Origin: Anarhynchus alexandrinus
Taxonomy: Eukaryota; Chordata; Aves; Charadriiformes; Charadriidae
Assembly: GCA_008711295.1 (NCBI GenBank)
Contig: VUYV01000042.1
Location: 1,443,834 to 1,507,833 of the forward strand
Length of the DNA: 64,000 nt
Reading direction: 5' to 3'
Shown: one piece after another, positions 26,500 to 38,140 of the stretch
Numbering within the stretch: position 1 is the stretch's first letter
How the letters are laid out: the number at the start of each line of letters is the position of its first letter
The notes under the pieces: model-generated
Seen by the model: only the letters and a program-made list of their open reading frames with translations
Databases searched by the model: none
Told to the model about the DNA's origin: nothing
Program-made: the position numbers and the translations under genes

Positions 26500-28380
26500 A
26501 GAAAAAGAAAGAGACAGTATTACAGATCCACTGTTCACTTTCTTCTTGCATTGCTTTATAGAGCAAAATCTTCTCTCTACCACAGTTACCAAACTATTTT
26601 TCCCCAACCAACAGATGTGTGACTTCAGTTTAATCAGATCAGAATGGATATAAGGATAAGTTACATTTACTAATATTTTCATTTAAAAACATAAAAAATA
26701 CTTCTGGAATGACAGGTACATTTATACTAGCAAAGTAAAAATGTATTTTTACAAGACTGCTATGTTCTTGTTTTGCATCTCGCAGTAAAACATGAACAAA
26801 AAGATAGCATTATCTAAAACTAAGACTTAGAAAGCTGATTAAAGCAAATACATGTAATTTAAATGTATCTTTATTTAGGATCTCACAAGGAGATGACACA
26901 TCACTTTGTAACTATATTTGCAGCCTTTGTGAACTTCTTAACCAAAGAACAAAATCTACATGAAGCCTTCCGCAGCATATTGATATTCATGTTTAGTGAA
27001 TCTATATACAGCATTATTCAACTTGACCCTTCATTTTGATTAAATTCCTTGTTAAAGAAAAAAGTACTGAAGTCTAATTGTACTTTTAAAGAAACCAGGA
27101 GACAGTGTAGAAAAAAACCTGATCAACTGTTTCAATTTAAAGATCATGCAGTAAAACCATTACAAGATAGAGTTATGTGTCTTTAGAATACATGGTAATA
27201 AATAAATTAAATCACCCAGAACAAATAGCACCAGCTGCTTCACAGATAAATATAGAAACTTGGAAATATAAAGGATAAACTACTTCAATCTAAAATAAAA
27301 AGAAAGAAAAGAGTAAGAAGCAGTGAAATGTTGTCTTAGTCTCAAAACCTTATGTTTCCCATTTATTTTGTACTGAGTCCATTTACTTTTCTCTCATGCC
27401 CTTCCCTGCACGCACTCAGTGCATACTAAACAGTATAACATGAATTGTATCGTGATGCATTTAAACTTGATGATGCCTAAGCTTACTTGTGGTTTTCGGA
27501 GACAGGGGTTATATTCAGTTTTGGAAAAATCTTTCTCCTTTCACTGTCCTCCCATTAGCATCTGAAATGTCATTTGCAAGTTGGCTTTCCCCACTCTTTA
27601 TTGACCATTCTCATGGTAAAAGGAAGAAAGCTGAAAGATAATTAGATTTTGAGTCTGGGTGAGTAATTTTAAGAGCTTTGCAAGTCTCACTCCAGGATAT
27701 ATTTTATGTCAAACTCAGCTTTGTTCATTCAGTATAAAAGGCTGCATATTACAAGACAGGATGGCTCAGCTTCACAGGGTTATGGAAAGGCAAGGGGGTG
27801 ACATATTCAGAGCTTAATTATATCAGCCTTAATTTGAGCTCCATCATCATAAATAAGTGTAAGCCAACATGTTTAAAGTTGACAAAACTGATCCTTCAGT
27901 AAACAAAAACAATAAATTGTTTAAAAAGACGCCAGTTAACTGCAACTGATAGGAACAAACCCATTTACACCAGGAAATGTACACTTTAACCAAAATAAAA
28001 ACCCCAACAAAAAAGCCTCCTCTTGTCAAGACTTACTGTGAAAATAATAGCTTTCCAATTTTGTCACAAATAAGTAAAAATTTATACAAGAAATCCCAGA
28101 TTTCTCTATAAAATGTCAGTTAGCAAAGGTCGTAATATTTCCTTAACAAAACATTGCCATGAAAGCCTGTGGGATAGCATATCTTCTTTACACTTGCTAC
28201 AAATAGAAGGTAAAAGAGCAGAATATCAACAATTTTGCCATAGAAAATGGTTACCCAGAAGAGCAGTGCTTTTCTGAGAAACTTGGTGCTGTGTGCAAAA
28301 AGTTACCGCTCGTCTAAATTTGTCCATGACACTCAGCTGCCATATTCTCAGGTAGTGAATCAGTTTAAGGCAGGCACTTA
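26500..28380. other. Non-coding stretch (putative intron)
   Basis: AT-rich and without recognised elements. It would be intron if the flanking minus-strand candidate exons are real. Confidence 0.4.
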
Positions 28381-28381
28381 C

Positions 28382-28478
28382 TAACTGGCTCTCTGAGTTG
28401 GAACAACTTGGATATCCTTCCATTTTGCAGTTATACTGATGTAAGTGCTTTGACAGTACCGCAATACTAAGTCACAAA
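28382..28478 (-). CDS. Candidate internal exon (low confidence)
   Basis: A strong minus-strand 3' splice site (CTTTTTCTCCAACTTTTCACAG) ends at 28479, and GTAAGTGCC follows 28382. One frame is fully open through the 97 bases (2 + 31 codons + 2), including CDLVLRYCQSTYISITAKW. The other two frames close at once. The phase (in 1, out 2) does not join directly to the exon ending at 36247 (phase 0), so another exon would have to lie between them. Alternatively, an inner acceptor after CATCAG gives a phase 0-0 exon. No family recognised. Confidence 0.3.
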
Positions 28479-28499
28479 CTGTGAAAAGTTGGAGAAAAA

Positions 28500-30151
28500 G
28501 AATTATCTTACTGGATGTTCAAACTTTCCCCCTGTGGCTTATTCATTTCCTTCACCTGAACTGGACTGTGAGCTCCCTGTACAAGCTGCAAAATACAAAA
28601 TTCCCCTCAACATGCTTTAATTTTACTGGTTATATTCATCTATACCACCTCAAATATTTTTTCACAAAAGCTTTCATTTTTCCTATACTTATTAACTGCT
28701 ATGAGGTCTTCGGTCTTTTCTCAGGACTTCTTCAAAACACCTAATCCTTTCTAGACCCTCTAGACCTTTCACGTCATTCTCATCTTCTCAGCTCTCTCAG
28801 GTCTTCTAGTAACAAAAAAGCACAATTCACCTCTCTAAACTTTAGCTATGCAAAAGTTCAGCTGTCTAAATTAGTCCCTTGAGTCACCTTGTGCTTGTAG
28901 GAACAGGCAGATCCAAAAAGTGATGTGTCTGCTCTTAAGACAGGGAGCTTGCTTTGACATGTCAATTCACTTTTAGATGTGTAAAGTTAGGCAAGGTGGA
29001 TGCTACTCACAAGGCCTGTATTTGACCAGATCCAGCCCTTCACCCTTTTTGCACTCCTTATTTGCAATTCTGGTTGTGAAATGGGACTATAAACCCACTA
29101 TAGGGAATGCTAGATGCCAAAATGTTTATTTCATTTACTTGGAGTATTTTTATAATGCACTTCTTTTGTATAAACAGCTCAACCTCCATTGCCTTGTTTT
29201 GCTCCCATATCAGGTTAAAAATTCATGTCTAATTTGCTGTCCTCTCTCTTCCCCAAGCTCTTTTAGCTTTACTGATCTTTCCATCACACTTAACGTATGT
29301 TTTCTGATTTATTTTCTCCCGCATGCTTTAGTTCTCATTTCTGCCAGCTGAAACTCTTTTTACTGTATTGGAGCCCTTGAGCCTTTTTGCCTTTTTTCCC
29401 TTATGGCCCTTCAAAATATAGTTCGTGTCCTTGAGAACACACTAAAAGGACTACAGATCTTGATCCTCTGTCCAAACTAGATTTTCTCCTAATCAAGAAA
29501 TTATATAGGTTTGGCAAGATGCTCAAGTGTTGTTGTTGGAAGGTGAAGTTTTTGATGGAAATCATGATCAAAACCACTTTTACTGAAATTTGTCACATCT
29601 ATCAGAGGCAAGCAGGGCAGGGCAAAACATTTCTGACCAGTTCTAATTCCCATTTATTTTTCAGCAGCAGACTCGTTTATTTGCTGTAATATGCTAAAAT
29701 TTCTAGTGACAGCTGGAATGTGGGTTTAGACAGCCTTTGCACTGTAAAGTTCATTTTTGCAACAGGGAATAGGAGAACTTGTTTTCCCCTACTCTGAAGA
29801 AGAAAGTTTTAAACCAGAACAGTGAAGAAGATCAGATTTGAGAAAATCTAGTGAGGGGAAAAGCAGAATTCTTGTTACAGCTTTCATCCTTCCTGTCATC
29901 ATAGTGAAAAGTCCATTAGTCAAGACTATACATAAGTTGATAGTCTTTGCTTGTCATTTTGGAGTCTTTTGGCAAATCTGAAGAATCATCATATTTCACG
30001 GGTGAACTTTATGAAAAGCATCAGGAATACTGTGAATCATAATTTCTCTTTGTGGTATCACCACACTTACAATGCGCAGCACACAGACATGAGGTCTGGA
30101 AATTATGGTATAACTATTGGCAATGTTGCTGGTTAGCTGTGGATCTCTGAT
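28500..30151. other. Non-coding stretch
   Basis: AT-rich, no element or gene recognised. The 124-codon plus frame at 28977-29351 has no motif and is rich in residues expected from T-rich DNA. Confidence 0.5.
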
Positions 30152-31170
30152 GAATCATAGAATCACTGAATTTTCAGAGTTGGAAGGGACCTCTAGAGAT
30201 CATCTAGTCCAACTCCCCTGCCAAAGCAGGATTGCCTAGAGCACATTACTCAGGACTGCATCCAGGCGGGTCTTGAAAATCTCCAGAGAAGGGGACTCCA
30301 CAACCTCCCTGGGCAGCCTGTTCCAGTGCTCTGTCACCCTAACTGTAAAGAAGTTTTTCTGTGTATTTGAACGGAACTTCCTATGTTCCAACTTGTGCCC
30401 ATTGCCCCTCGTCCTGTCTCTGGGAACCACTGAAAAGAGTCTGGCTCCATCCTCCTTCAACCCACCCTTTAGATACTTGTAAGCAATAATAAGGTCTCCC
30501 CTCAGCCTTCTCTTCTCCAGGCTAAAGAGTCCCAGCTCTCTCAGCCTTTCCTCATAAGGGAGATGCTCCAATCCCTCAGTCATCTTAGTTGCCCTATGCT
30601 GGACTCTGTCCAGCAGTTCCCTGTCCCTCTTGAACTGGGGAGCCCAAAACTGGACACAGTATTCCAGCTGTGGCCTCACCAGTGCCGAGTAGAGGGAGAG
30701 AATGACCTCCCTCGACCTACTGGCCACACTCTTCCCTATGCAGCCCAGGATTCCATTGGCCTTCCTGGCGACAAGGGCACATTGCTGGGTCATGGATAAT
30801 TTACCATCTACCAGGACTCCCAGATCCTTCTCCTCAGAACTACTTCCCAGCAGGTCCACCCCTAACCTATACTGGTGCTTAGCATTCTTCCTTCCCAGGT
30901 GCAGGACCTTGCACTTGCTCTTGTTGAACCTCATTAGGTTCTTCTCTGCCCAGCTCTCCAGCCTGTCCAGGTCACGCTGGATGGCAGTGCGGCCCTCTGA
31001 AGTGTCAGCCACCCCTCCCAGTTTGGTATCATCAGCAAACTTGCTGAGGATACGCTCTGTCCCCTCATCCAGGTCACTGATGAATATATTGAACAAAATT
31101 GGACCGAGTATTGACCCCTGGGGGACACCACTGGTTACGGGCCTCCAACTTGACAGACAGTGGATGGTAT
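30152..31170 (-). mobile_element. 5'-truncated CR1 LINE with intact 3' ORF2 part
   Basis: This is about 1.0 kb of a CR1 non-LTR retrotransposon on the minus strand. The 3' end is the typical CR1 terminus, with GATTCTATGATTC repeats ending at about 30152 and no poly(A). The 5' end stops inside the reverse-transcriptase region near 31155-31177, as in most CR1 insertions, which are copied from the 3' end and end early. The whole remaining part of ORF2 is open (see the CDS entry). It is less decayed than the other CR1 pieces in this window and is therefore probably the youngest. Confidence 0.96.
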
Positions 31171-31177
31171 ATAACAC
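30236..31177 (-). CDS. CR1 ORF2 C-terminal fragment (reverse transcriptase)
   Basis: A 313-codon open frame encodes the C-terminal third of CR1 ORF2, the endonuclease/reverse transcriptase that copies the element's RNA at a nicked chromosomal site. Residues about 12-30 hold the RT block [18 protein letters not shown] at residues 47-50 carries the two catalytic aspartates. Then come the thumb and C-terminal region ([50 protein letters not shown]), ending shortly before the 3' untranslated tail. Full CR1 ORF2 is about 900-1000 residues. The endonuclease domain and the N-terminal half of the RT are missing, so it cannot mobilise itself. The first few residues before SSWRP are probably flanking DNA that happens to be open, so the ATG is not a native start. 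No stop or frameshift interrupts it. Confidence 0.9.
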   Translation of the reverse strand: MLYTIHCLSSWRPVTSGVPQGSILGPILFNIFISDLDEGTERILSKFADDTKLGGVADTSEGRTAIQRDLDRLESWAEKNLMRFNKSKCKVLHLGRKNAKHQYRLGVDLLGSSSEEKDLGVLVDGKLSMTQQCALVARKANGILGCIGKSVASRSREVILSLYSALVRPQLEYCVQFWAPQFKRDRELLDRVQHRATKMTEGLEHLPYEERLRELGLFSLEKRRLRGDLIIAYKYLKGGLKEDGARLFSVVPRDRTRGNGHKLEHRKFRSNTQKNFFTVRVTEHWNRLPREVVESPSLEIFKTRLDAVLSNVL

Positions 31178-31179
31178 AC

Positions 31180-33798
31180 TATCTGCAGTATTTCACAGAA
31201 GGGATTTTATTTTCCTCTTGCCAAATACCTGCTAGATTTTTTTTAAAAAATGTGTTGGCTGTGTCAAATATATTTGAGTTGCAACAAATATTTCTCTAGC
31301 TCTTTCAGATCCACATCATCTCTGCTGATGCAAATCACAAGAAACCTAGTTGTACTGTCCAGCTGTGAGAACTTACTTAATCCAGGAGAATTTTTTTGTT
31401 TGTTTTTTTGGATTTGAGGCTCAAAGCAGTGCTAAAGACAGGTGCCACAGACAAGTACTATGCAATTTTCTCTTTTCAGCTTTGTCAATAAACTTCATGA
31501 TTAAGCTGGCCTCCATGGGATCCTTGTTCAAGGCTTCCCAGGAGCAAAGGCTTACCATTGAGAAATACTGATTACATTGTATTCTTTTTTTCTCCCCTTG
31601 TGCCTCAGAATCAAAGGCAAAGCTCCCATTTCATGTGTCATCTCTTGCCTAGATAATCCTACAGTGAGGCGGGGAGTACCAATGTGAAGAAAAATGAAGG
31701 TTATCATGAAGCAGAAAGTCCAGAAGAAAATGGTTACAGAATTATAAATTTAGGAATGCATATGTCTTCTTTGTTTCCACTCTTAACTGTAACTTTTATG
31801 TTCTTAGAAAACTGAACTTAAACATTCTATTTAAAATATGCAAGATGATTACCTTATTTAAGAACAAAGAATGGGAGAAATCAGCCAAGTCACAGAGTCC
31901 AGCTTCTCAAATTTCAGGCAGCTATGCAACAGCTGCCTGGTTTGAAAGGGGTCCAAGAACACCTGTACCATGCGCTAAGGGACAAAAATTCTTCCCAACA
32001 CCCTATCAGAAAGCCAAGACTGAACCACGCCCTCGGTAAAAACAGGAAGAATCTTGCTAATATCACAGGTCCCTACACTTTAGTTGCTAAATAAAACTCA
32101 GAGAGAGTCCTAAGAGAGTCACATACTTACACTGCAAGACTGCTGCTAATTTAAATTCAGGAAAGAATTTTGTCCTGAGCTTGTACCTGGCAACTGGTTT
32201 TACACTGACTGTCTGATCAGGGCATATCAACCATACATCTGAAGTTGTAATGCTATTAAAGGTACAATTTCACGCCATCTTTGCCTACTTGTTCACCTCC
32301 AAGGCTTCAGAGGACAGTAAATGCAGACCCCAGAAGCCAAATTACAGATCAAGATAGGAAACTGATAGCTGATTTCTAACCAGTGCTGAATAGAAACTCC
32401 GCAATATGGGTAAGATTGTATAATTTCTGGCAATAGCATTTCTAAGGGACTCTTTGGGAATACTGAGACACCATGTATCTGAAAACTGTCACTGCAGACT
32501 TATGCCCTGGGACAAAATGACTTCCCAGGATCCTATGACAAATCTCACTTCATGAAATCTCCCACTTAATTACGTGATCTCTTTCCCAGGCATATCACAT
32601 TACTTTTAAAACAGTTTAAACTACTCAGTCCCCTCCCACTTTGTCAGACAGTTCCAGAAATGTACTTCTCGGGTACTTCAATTTCCCCTCTAAATTTATT
32701 CATGACCAATATATAATCATTTGATCTTATGCCAATACCATCCTTTAACTTAAATAATAATTCTTCTTCCTTGATATTTACCTCCATAGTATGTCATTCA
32801 TTCATTCAATTCATTCAGTATAAAATAATCTTAATAAATGTGAAAATGTTGTAGCTATAAAATGAAAATGCACTATGATGACCTTTACTAGAGTCTGGTA
32901 CTAACCTGATTTTATTAAGTATCAGAAATGTTATAACAGATATTAAAGTGTAGTGACATTCCCACATTATGCAAATCTATCTGGACTCATTTAAATTCTT
33001 TTTGTCTTTCCTCCTCCACCTTTTTCTATACAGTTTAGTTTTATAAATGAAGAAGTTTTAATATTAAGCCCAGATTTTTAAAGAAGCATTTAGATATTTG
33101 TATCTGCAAATAAAAGATAGGAAAGGATATGTTCAGATAGTTTGGTGGCTTATGCAACTGATCAGCTATTTCTGTAGTCTCACTTTCAGGTAAGTAATTA
33201 TCACCATTGTCTGTACAAATTAGTTACTTAAAGGTACACACATTCGGTACGTACTTAGAAGAGACATGGAAATCTGGACCATACAATTAATAAGTCTGCA
33301 AGAACTTGTCAATGCTATTAATATCTTGCGAAGACTAAATACTCAGCAGCAAACTAGACTTTCTGCTTTTTGCTTTCCTGTGGTTAGTGCACCTACACTG
33401 AAAAGTTTTGCATCAACTATGCAGTGAGTTCATTGTACCACATGTCTGACCTGTGCTTTTTGAAACACCAGTACCGTCAGGTTTGCCTATAATAGTGTAT
33501 AAGAATAATACCAGTAAAACAGTTTAGTGAAAAGATCTGTTCCTCTGTCTCAGAAGATAAGAAAACCTGGATTTTATGGGATACGAACTGGAGAAAGATT
33601 AAGATTTTTTTTACAAATATGAAGTCCTTAAGGCCATTGTTTGACCTTGGAGTCAGAACAGAAATATGCATTGCCAAGAAATTCTGGCCACATCACAGGC
33701 TTTGACTGTAATATTGCTCCTTGTACTGAGAGCTGAATGATGTGTATATTAAGACAACAAAACTCATTCATCAACATACGTGACTTTTAGGACGTTTT
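31180..33798. other. Non-coding stretch
   Basis: Nothing recognised. A plus-strand CAG/GTAAGT donor-like site near 33186 has no good acceptor upstream and no clean frame. Confidence 0.5.
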
Positions 33799-33800
33799 CA

Positions 33801-34043
33801 GAGTCACAGAGCCACAGAATGGTTGAGGTTGGAAGGAACCTCTGGAGGTCATCTGGTCCAATCCCCTGCTCAAGCAGGGCCATCTAGAGCAGGTTGCCCA
33901 GGGCCAAGTCCAGGTGAATTTTTAATATGTCCGAGGATGGAGATTCCACAACGTCCTTGGGCAACCTGTGCCAGTGCTTGTTCAACCTCACAGCAAAAAA
34001 GTGTTTCCTGTGTTTCAGTTCGTGCCCATTGCTTCTTGTCCTG
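33801..34043 (-). mobile_element. CR1 LINE 3' fragment
   Basis: The plus strand reads the reverse complement of a CR1 3' end: CACAGAATGGTTGAGGTTGG, then GACCTCTGGAGG-like sequence, CAAGCAGGGCCATCTAGAGC, and on into the coding tail. The minus strand still encodes a recognisable ORF2 terminus (NGHELKHRKHFFAVRLNKHW, then RLPKDVVESPSSDILKIHL). Similarity fades after about 34043. Stops and changes show it is a dead, strongly 5'-truncated copy of about 0.24 kb. Confidence 0.9.
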
Positions 34044-34059
34044 GTCTTCATCCTCTTGG

Positions 34060-36240
34060 GCCAAAATATCCTCTTTGCAACCTTGTGATCTGTAACAGAC
34101 ATGAGGAACAGATGCATGAGCTTCTTTTGGCTGCTGGTAAAAGGCATGCTCTTTTCCATATGCAAGTTTCAACTTTCTGCAAAGGCATGTTTCTCCAAGC
34201 TACAGGTGTGAGGTTGAATGTGACACTGCACTGCCCGGCACTGCTGCTGGCCACATGCCCTTGGGGCTCTTCTGAGTTATGTTCATTGTGTCTAGCAGGC
34301 ACTTTATCTTTCTTCCTATGTAGAAATATTGCTAGACCATAAACCATACACACAAATGGACCTTGCCACCATTTAGTGGCAGAGGACATTCACAGAGGAA
34401 AAAATAAGGTGTGTTTTGAAATGGAAGAGTTTTGTGTAAGGGACAAAAGATTAGCCCTCTAACCCATGTGATCCTCTAGCAAAGGAATTTACTCTAAATG
34501 GCCAAATGGTTAGGTGCCTAACATGGTAATGGTGATACAGGAAACGGCTCTGGCATCAACTGAGTTTTCTGCTTACACATACCATAGTTTCCCTTCAACA
34601 ATACAGAAGCAGCATGTAACATGCATTGCAGCACAGAGATTGCCCATGTTTCACTGTACTGCCCACAAATCTTTTTGTAGACAATCTAAGCCATTACTAT
34701 TACTTTATTACAACAGCTATTAAACGTCAAACCGCAACTTCACAAACATAAATAGGTGATTTTAATTATCAGGTTTTTTTCATAAGTGAGACTGTTTATA
34801 AAAAGACTATTTATAAATAAATCTTTATTTATTTATTTATTTAGCCAGATTAAGATGACTTAATAAAAATTACTCAACAGATTTCCACAAAAGACTTGGA
34901 AATAAAGGCTGTTACATCCTTAACTCCCACAACAGCAAGCCATTCTGAACTTAAGGAATACTACAGAGTGGCTTAATTACTCTTGGCTTTGTCTTTAGCT
35001 ACAAACAATCAGCTCACAGCCCTGAGATTTTTGCGATGTATTATAGTTGCTGTGTGTAGACATTTATCCATCCACATTTGGTAACATTCAAAGCACTGTG
35101 CAGTATGTTTAAAAAATTATCTATATTGACTTCCCCTCATTACTTAAGCCACGAGGCATTCAAGATTTCCAAGACTTCTTGTGAAACAATGTTGTACTTG
35201 CAGCTGTACCATCCTATAGGGATTTTATCATCATTTGTCTGCATTTACAGCTTTATCATTTCTGCACATAAAAATATTGTCCCTAGTTGTCCTGAGAAAT
35301 AAATATTTAACTAATAAGATATGCAATATAGCTCTTTACCCCAGGGAATCCTAAAGTGTTTAATACATCTCTGTGTGTTCTGTGTAACACAATGGATCAG
35401 CTTTATTTAGACATAAAATGGCATTGGGACTTCCCATGTTTTCCTTCAAGCACAGTAATTCTTAACTTTTTCAATAATCATGATGTCCTTTCTGAAACTC
35501 CTTCTCCTCTTCTAATTTCTCAGGTTCTTATTTGCTAGGTGGGAAATGGGGGGTATTTATCAGCCCATGACACCAGCCTTGGAGGAACCCTGGCCCCACT
35601 CTGAGAGCTACTCTCCATGAATGTCTCAGGGCACATTCTCAATAAACATTTGTGTAATTGCTCCAGGAGACCATATTATTTATTATTTTTTAAACAAAAT
35701 GTCAGTTATAATCATCCAGAATATTATCAAGCTGTCATGTTTGCAACATGTTGTGAAAATAAATATTTTCATGTTACCATCCCTTGGTATTTGAGTGAAG
35801 TAATAATACTATCATTTTCTTTGAAATCTCCACAGTATTTATTCTGTTTTGTTATGATTCAGATCAAATACATTACATATAAATTAAACACTTAAGTATA
35901 TTGTTTAAGGGGTTAATACTGCCTTTTGGTTTATCTGGCAAACAAAATATTTTTTGTTCTAGCTTGGTAATTCCTTTTTTCAGATGATGCTCTCACATGG
36001 GAATAATGCTTAAAACCTCATCGAGTTTTGAAAATGCACAATGGAAATAGTCTTACTGTTTTTGAGGTGGAAATAGAAGAGGCATCATAAAACAAACTGA
36101 CTACACTCTGGAAACATTTTCAGAGCACAGTAAGGCACTCAGGACAGAAAAAAAGCTTCCTGATTGTAGATCCTTTCCTTGCCATCAAATCTTTTAGGAG
36201 CAAAACCCAACCAAATAAAAGAGCCCCCAATCCATCCTTT
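34060..36240. other. Non-coding stretch (putative intron)
   Basis: Apart from the TTTA repeat nothing is recognised. Overlapping frames at 34.05-34.39 kb continue out of the CR1 tail and lack motifs. Confidence 0.45.
34824..34844. repeat. (TTTA)n microsatellite
   Basis: About five tandem TTTA units, read directly. Confidence 0.9.
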
Positions 36241-36246
36241 ACTTAC

Positions 36247-36416
36247 GTTAATTTTCTTTTTGCTTCCTTTTGTTTTGCTAGGTCCAAGAAGTTTTTGTCC
36301 AATATAATTGTTCTGTTTATTTACACCCTTTAACACATTGTTCCAAGTACCCAGAAGAGCACCTACTTTGGCAGGTACTGTCTCTGCCTTTATAACAAAT
36401 CCTTCTGCTTTCACAT
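36247..36416 (-). CDS. Candidate coding exon of an unidentified minus-strand gene
   Basis: A 170-base segment is preceded by a good 3' splice site (TTTTTCTATACAG) and followed by a near-consensus donor (AAC then GTAAGTAAAG). Only one frame is open across it, and that frame runs 2 bases + 56 codons, ending in phase 0. The peptide looks like ordinary protein, including VKAEGFVIKAETVPAKVGAL and then LGTWNNVLKGVNKQNNYIGQ, and ends in a lysine-rich tail (KTKGSKKKIN). The intron phase (1) matches the end of the candidate exon at 42921-43008, and the joined codon would be CAT (His). I do not recognise the family; no signal peptide or membrane segment is visible. The next exon downstream is uncertain. 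If real, CR1 and LTR insertions at 37.4-38.9 kb lie in the intron upstream. Confidence 0.6.
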
Positions 36417-36449
36417 CTGTATAGAAAAATTGTAATAACATTTGAGTTG

Positions 36450-37440
36450 AAGATTCACAGTTTGGTCTTTATATGATAGATTTTCACTAACCAAATCTCC
36501 CTCTAACATGAGCAATCAATGTAACTGCTGCTGTACCAGTTCATAATTTCAATTTCCTTCTGGATATCCTCACTGGCATGAACCCTCTTGGCAGGGTATA
36601 CAAATTAATTCAACTTTTAAAATTTTTTGCATTGTAATGGAATGCCTGAGTAAGGACATGCTGGATTCTCATTAGATTGCTTCTCATAACTAATGTTATC
36701 TTGCTTGAGATGCTAGACAGCCTTTTGGTTTTTGCCAGTGTGTCAACAAAATGTGAATTGTCCAGTGAATTGTTGTAGTGCCTTTAGCTGTCCAAGTTTT
36801 CTCATAACAAAGTTAGTGGAAAATCTAAACAAGAAAATTGTGTCTCCCTCACTTCTCTGTCCACAGTCTCAACGATAATGGCTACAGTTAATGCATTTTC
36901 TACTCTTGTCAATTGCAGTTTTGGCCCTTGAACAATGCCTAGGAGCAGCTCCATCTCTGCTCCAAATATGCCAGAATTAGCCCTAGGAATATATCACTGA
37001 TTCTTTTGCATTTCTTCAGCTGTACCCAAAAGACAATGTCTAATACTGAAAACTGAGACATATAGCCTGTGCTATTAGAATAATGCCTAAAAAAAAAAAC
37101 CAAAGAAACCCCAATAAAAACAGAACAAAACCCATAAAAATAAGAGATAAGACTAAAGCTGACCATAGTATGCTATCATCAATCTCTTTTTCTCATCAGA
37201 AGCTTCAGCTGTTAATCACATTCATTCTATATTTCTACATATTTTAACTCCAGGCTTCTGTATGGCATGTGCAAGGTTACAAATAATGCTGCTTTGGCTT
37301 TCTCAGTGGGATTTTAACATATTGATGAAGCTCAAATATTCTTCTGACCCTTTTTTTTTGGGGGGGGCAGAAATTTTGTTTTGAAGAGAAAGACTGAAAT
37401 GTTTGGTTTTGCTTTATTTTAAAATTTATTTTATTTTAAA
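36450..37440. other. Non-coding stretch (putative intron)
   Basis: AT-rich with no recognised gene. It ends in a short T9/G8 run (37351-37367) and T-rich sequence just before the CR1. Confidence 0.45.
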
Positions 37441-37887
37441 GCATAAGAATAACCTCATGCACCAGCATAAGGCTGACTGGATGCAAAGCAGTTTTGCACA
37501 AGAGGACCTGGAGGTCCTCGTGGACACCAGGTTGAACATGGTCCAGTGATATGCCCTTGCGGAGAAGCAGGCCAGCAGACTCCTGGGCTGCATTAGGCAG
37601 AGCATTGCCAGCAGGCCGAGGGAGGTAATCCTTCTCCTCTACTCATCACTGGTCAGAAACACCTGGATATTGTGTCCAGTGCTTGGATCCCCAGTACAAG
37701 ATAGACATGGATGCACAGGAGTTCATTCAGTAAAGGGACACAAAGGTGATTAAGGGATTGGATCATTGTCATGGTTTGGGCTGGATTGGCCACTCAGGTG
37801 GAATGACAGACGGTCTCCCCTACCTCTCTCCGAAGAGAGGCAGGAGAGAGAAAAAGAGACTTATGAGATTAGAAGGAACTAAACTAT

Positions 37888-37893
37888 TTTAAT
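37888..37893 (-). terminator. LTR polyadenylation signal (ATTAAA variant)
   Basis: ATTAAA on the minus strand; the equivalent in copy A is at 2562-2567. It is conserved between the copies and sits downstream of the TATA box, as expected for an LTR R region. Confidence 0.5.
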
Positions 37894-38130
37894 GAAATAT
37901 TAATAATAACATAAAAAGAAAATAATGAAATATATACAAAACTGCATCAAGCTCCCAGGGCGACAATCACGCCACCATCTGGTACTGAGGAAGTCCCAGA
38001 CTGGACTCAGTGATGGACGGGAACTGGATTCTGGATTTGGATTCAGTATCAGGATTGAAGGCAGACGAACACATCAAGTCCTCCTCGGACACCGGCCATT
38101 GAAGAAAGAGCGCTGACCCTTTGAACCCTC

Positions 38131-38140
38131 AGCTTTTATA
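38131..38140 (-). promoter_or_regulatory. LTR TATA box
   Basis: TATAAAAGCT on the minus strand, about 245 bases before the ATTAAA signal of the same LTR. It is intact here, in contrast with copy A. The site points towards lower coordinates, the same direction as the putative host gene. Confidence 0.65.

Noticed and set aside
30702..31235. 177-codon plus frame opposite the CR1
   Set aside because: It is the antisense shadow of the CR1 ORF2 fragment.
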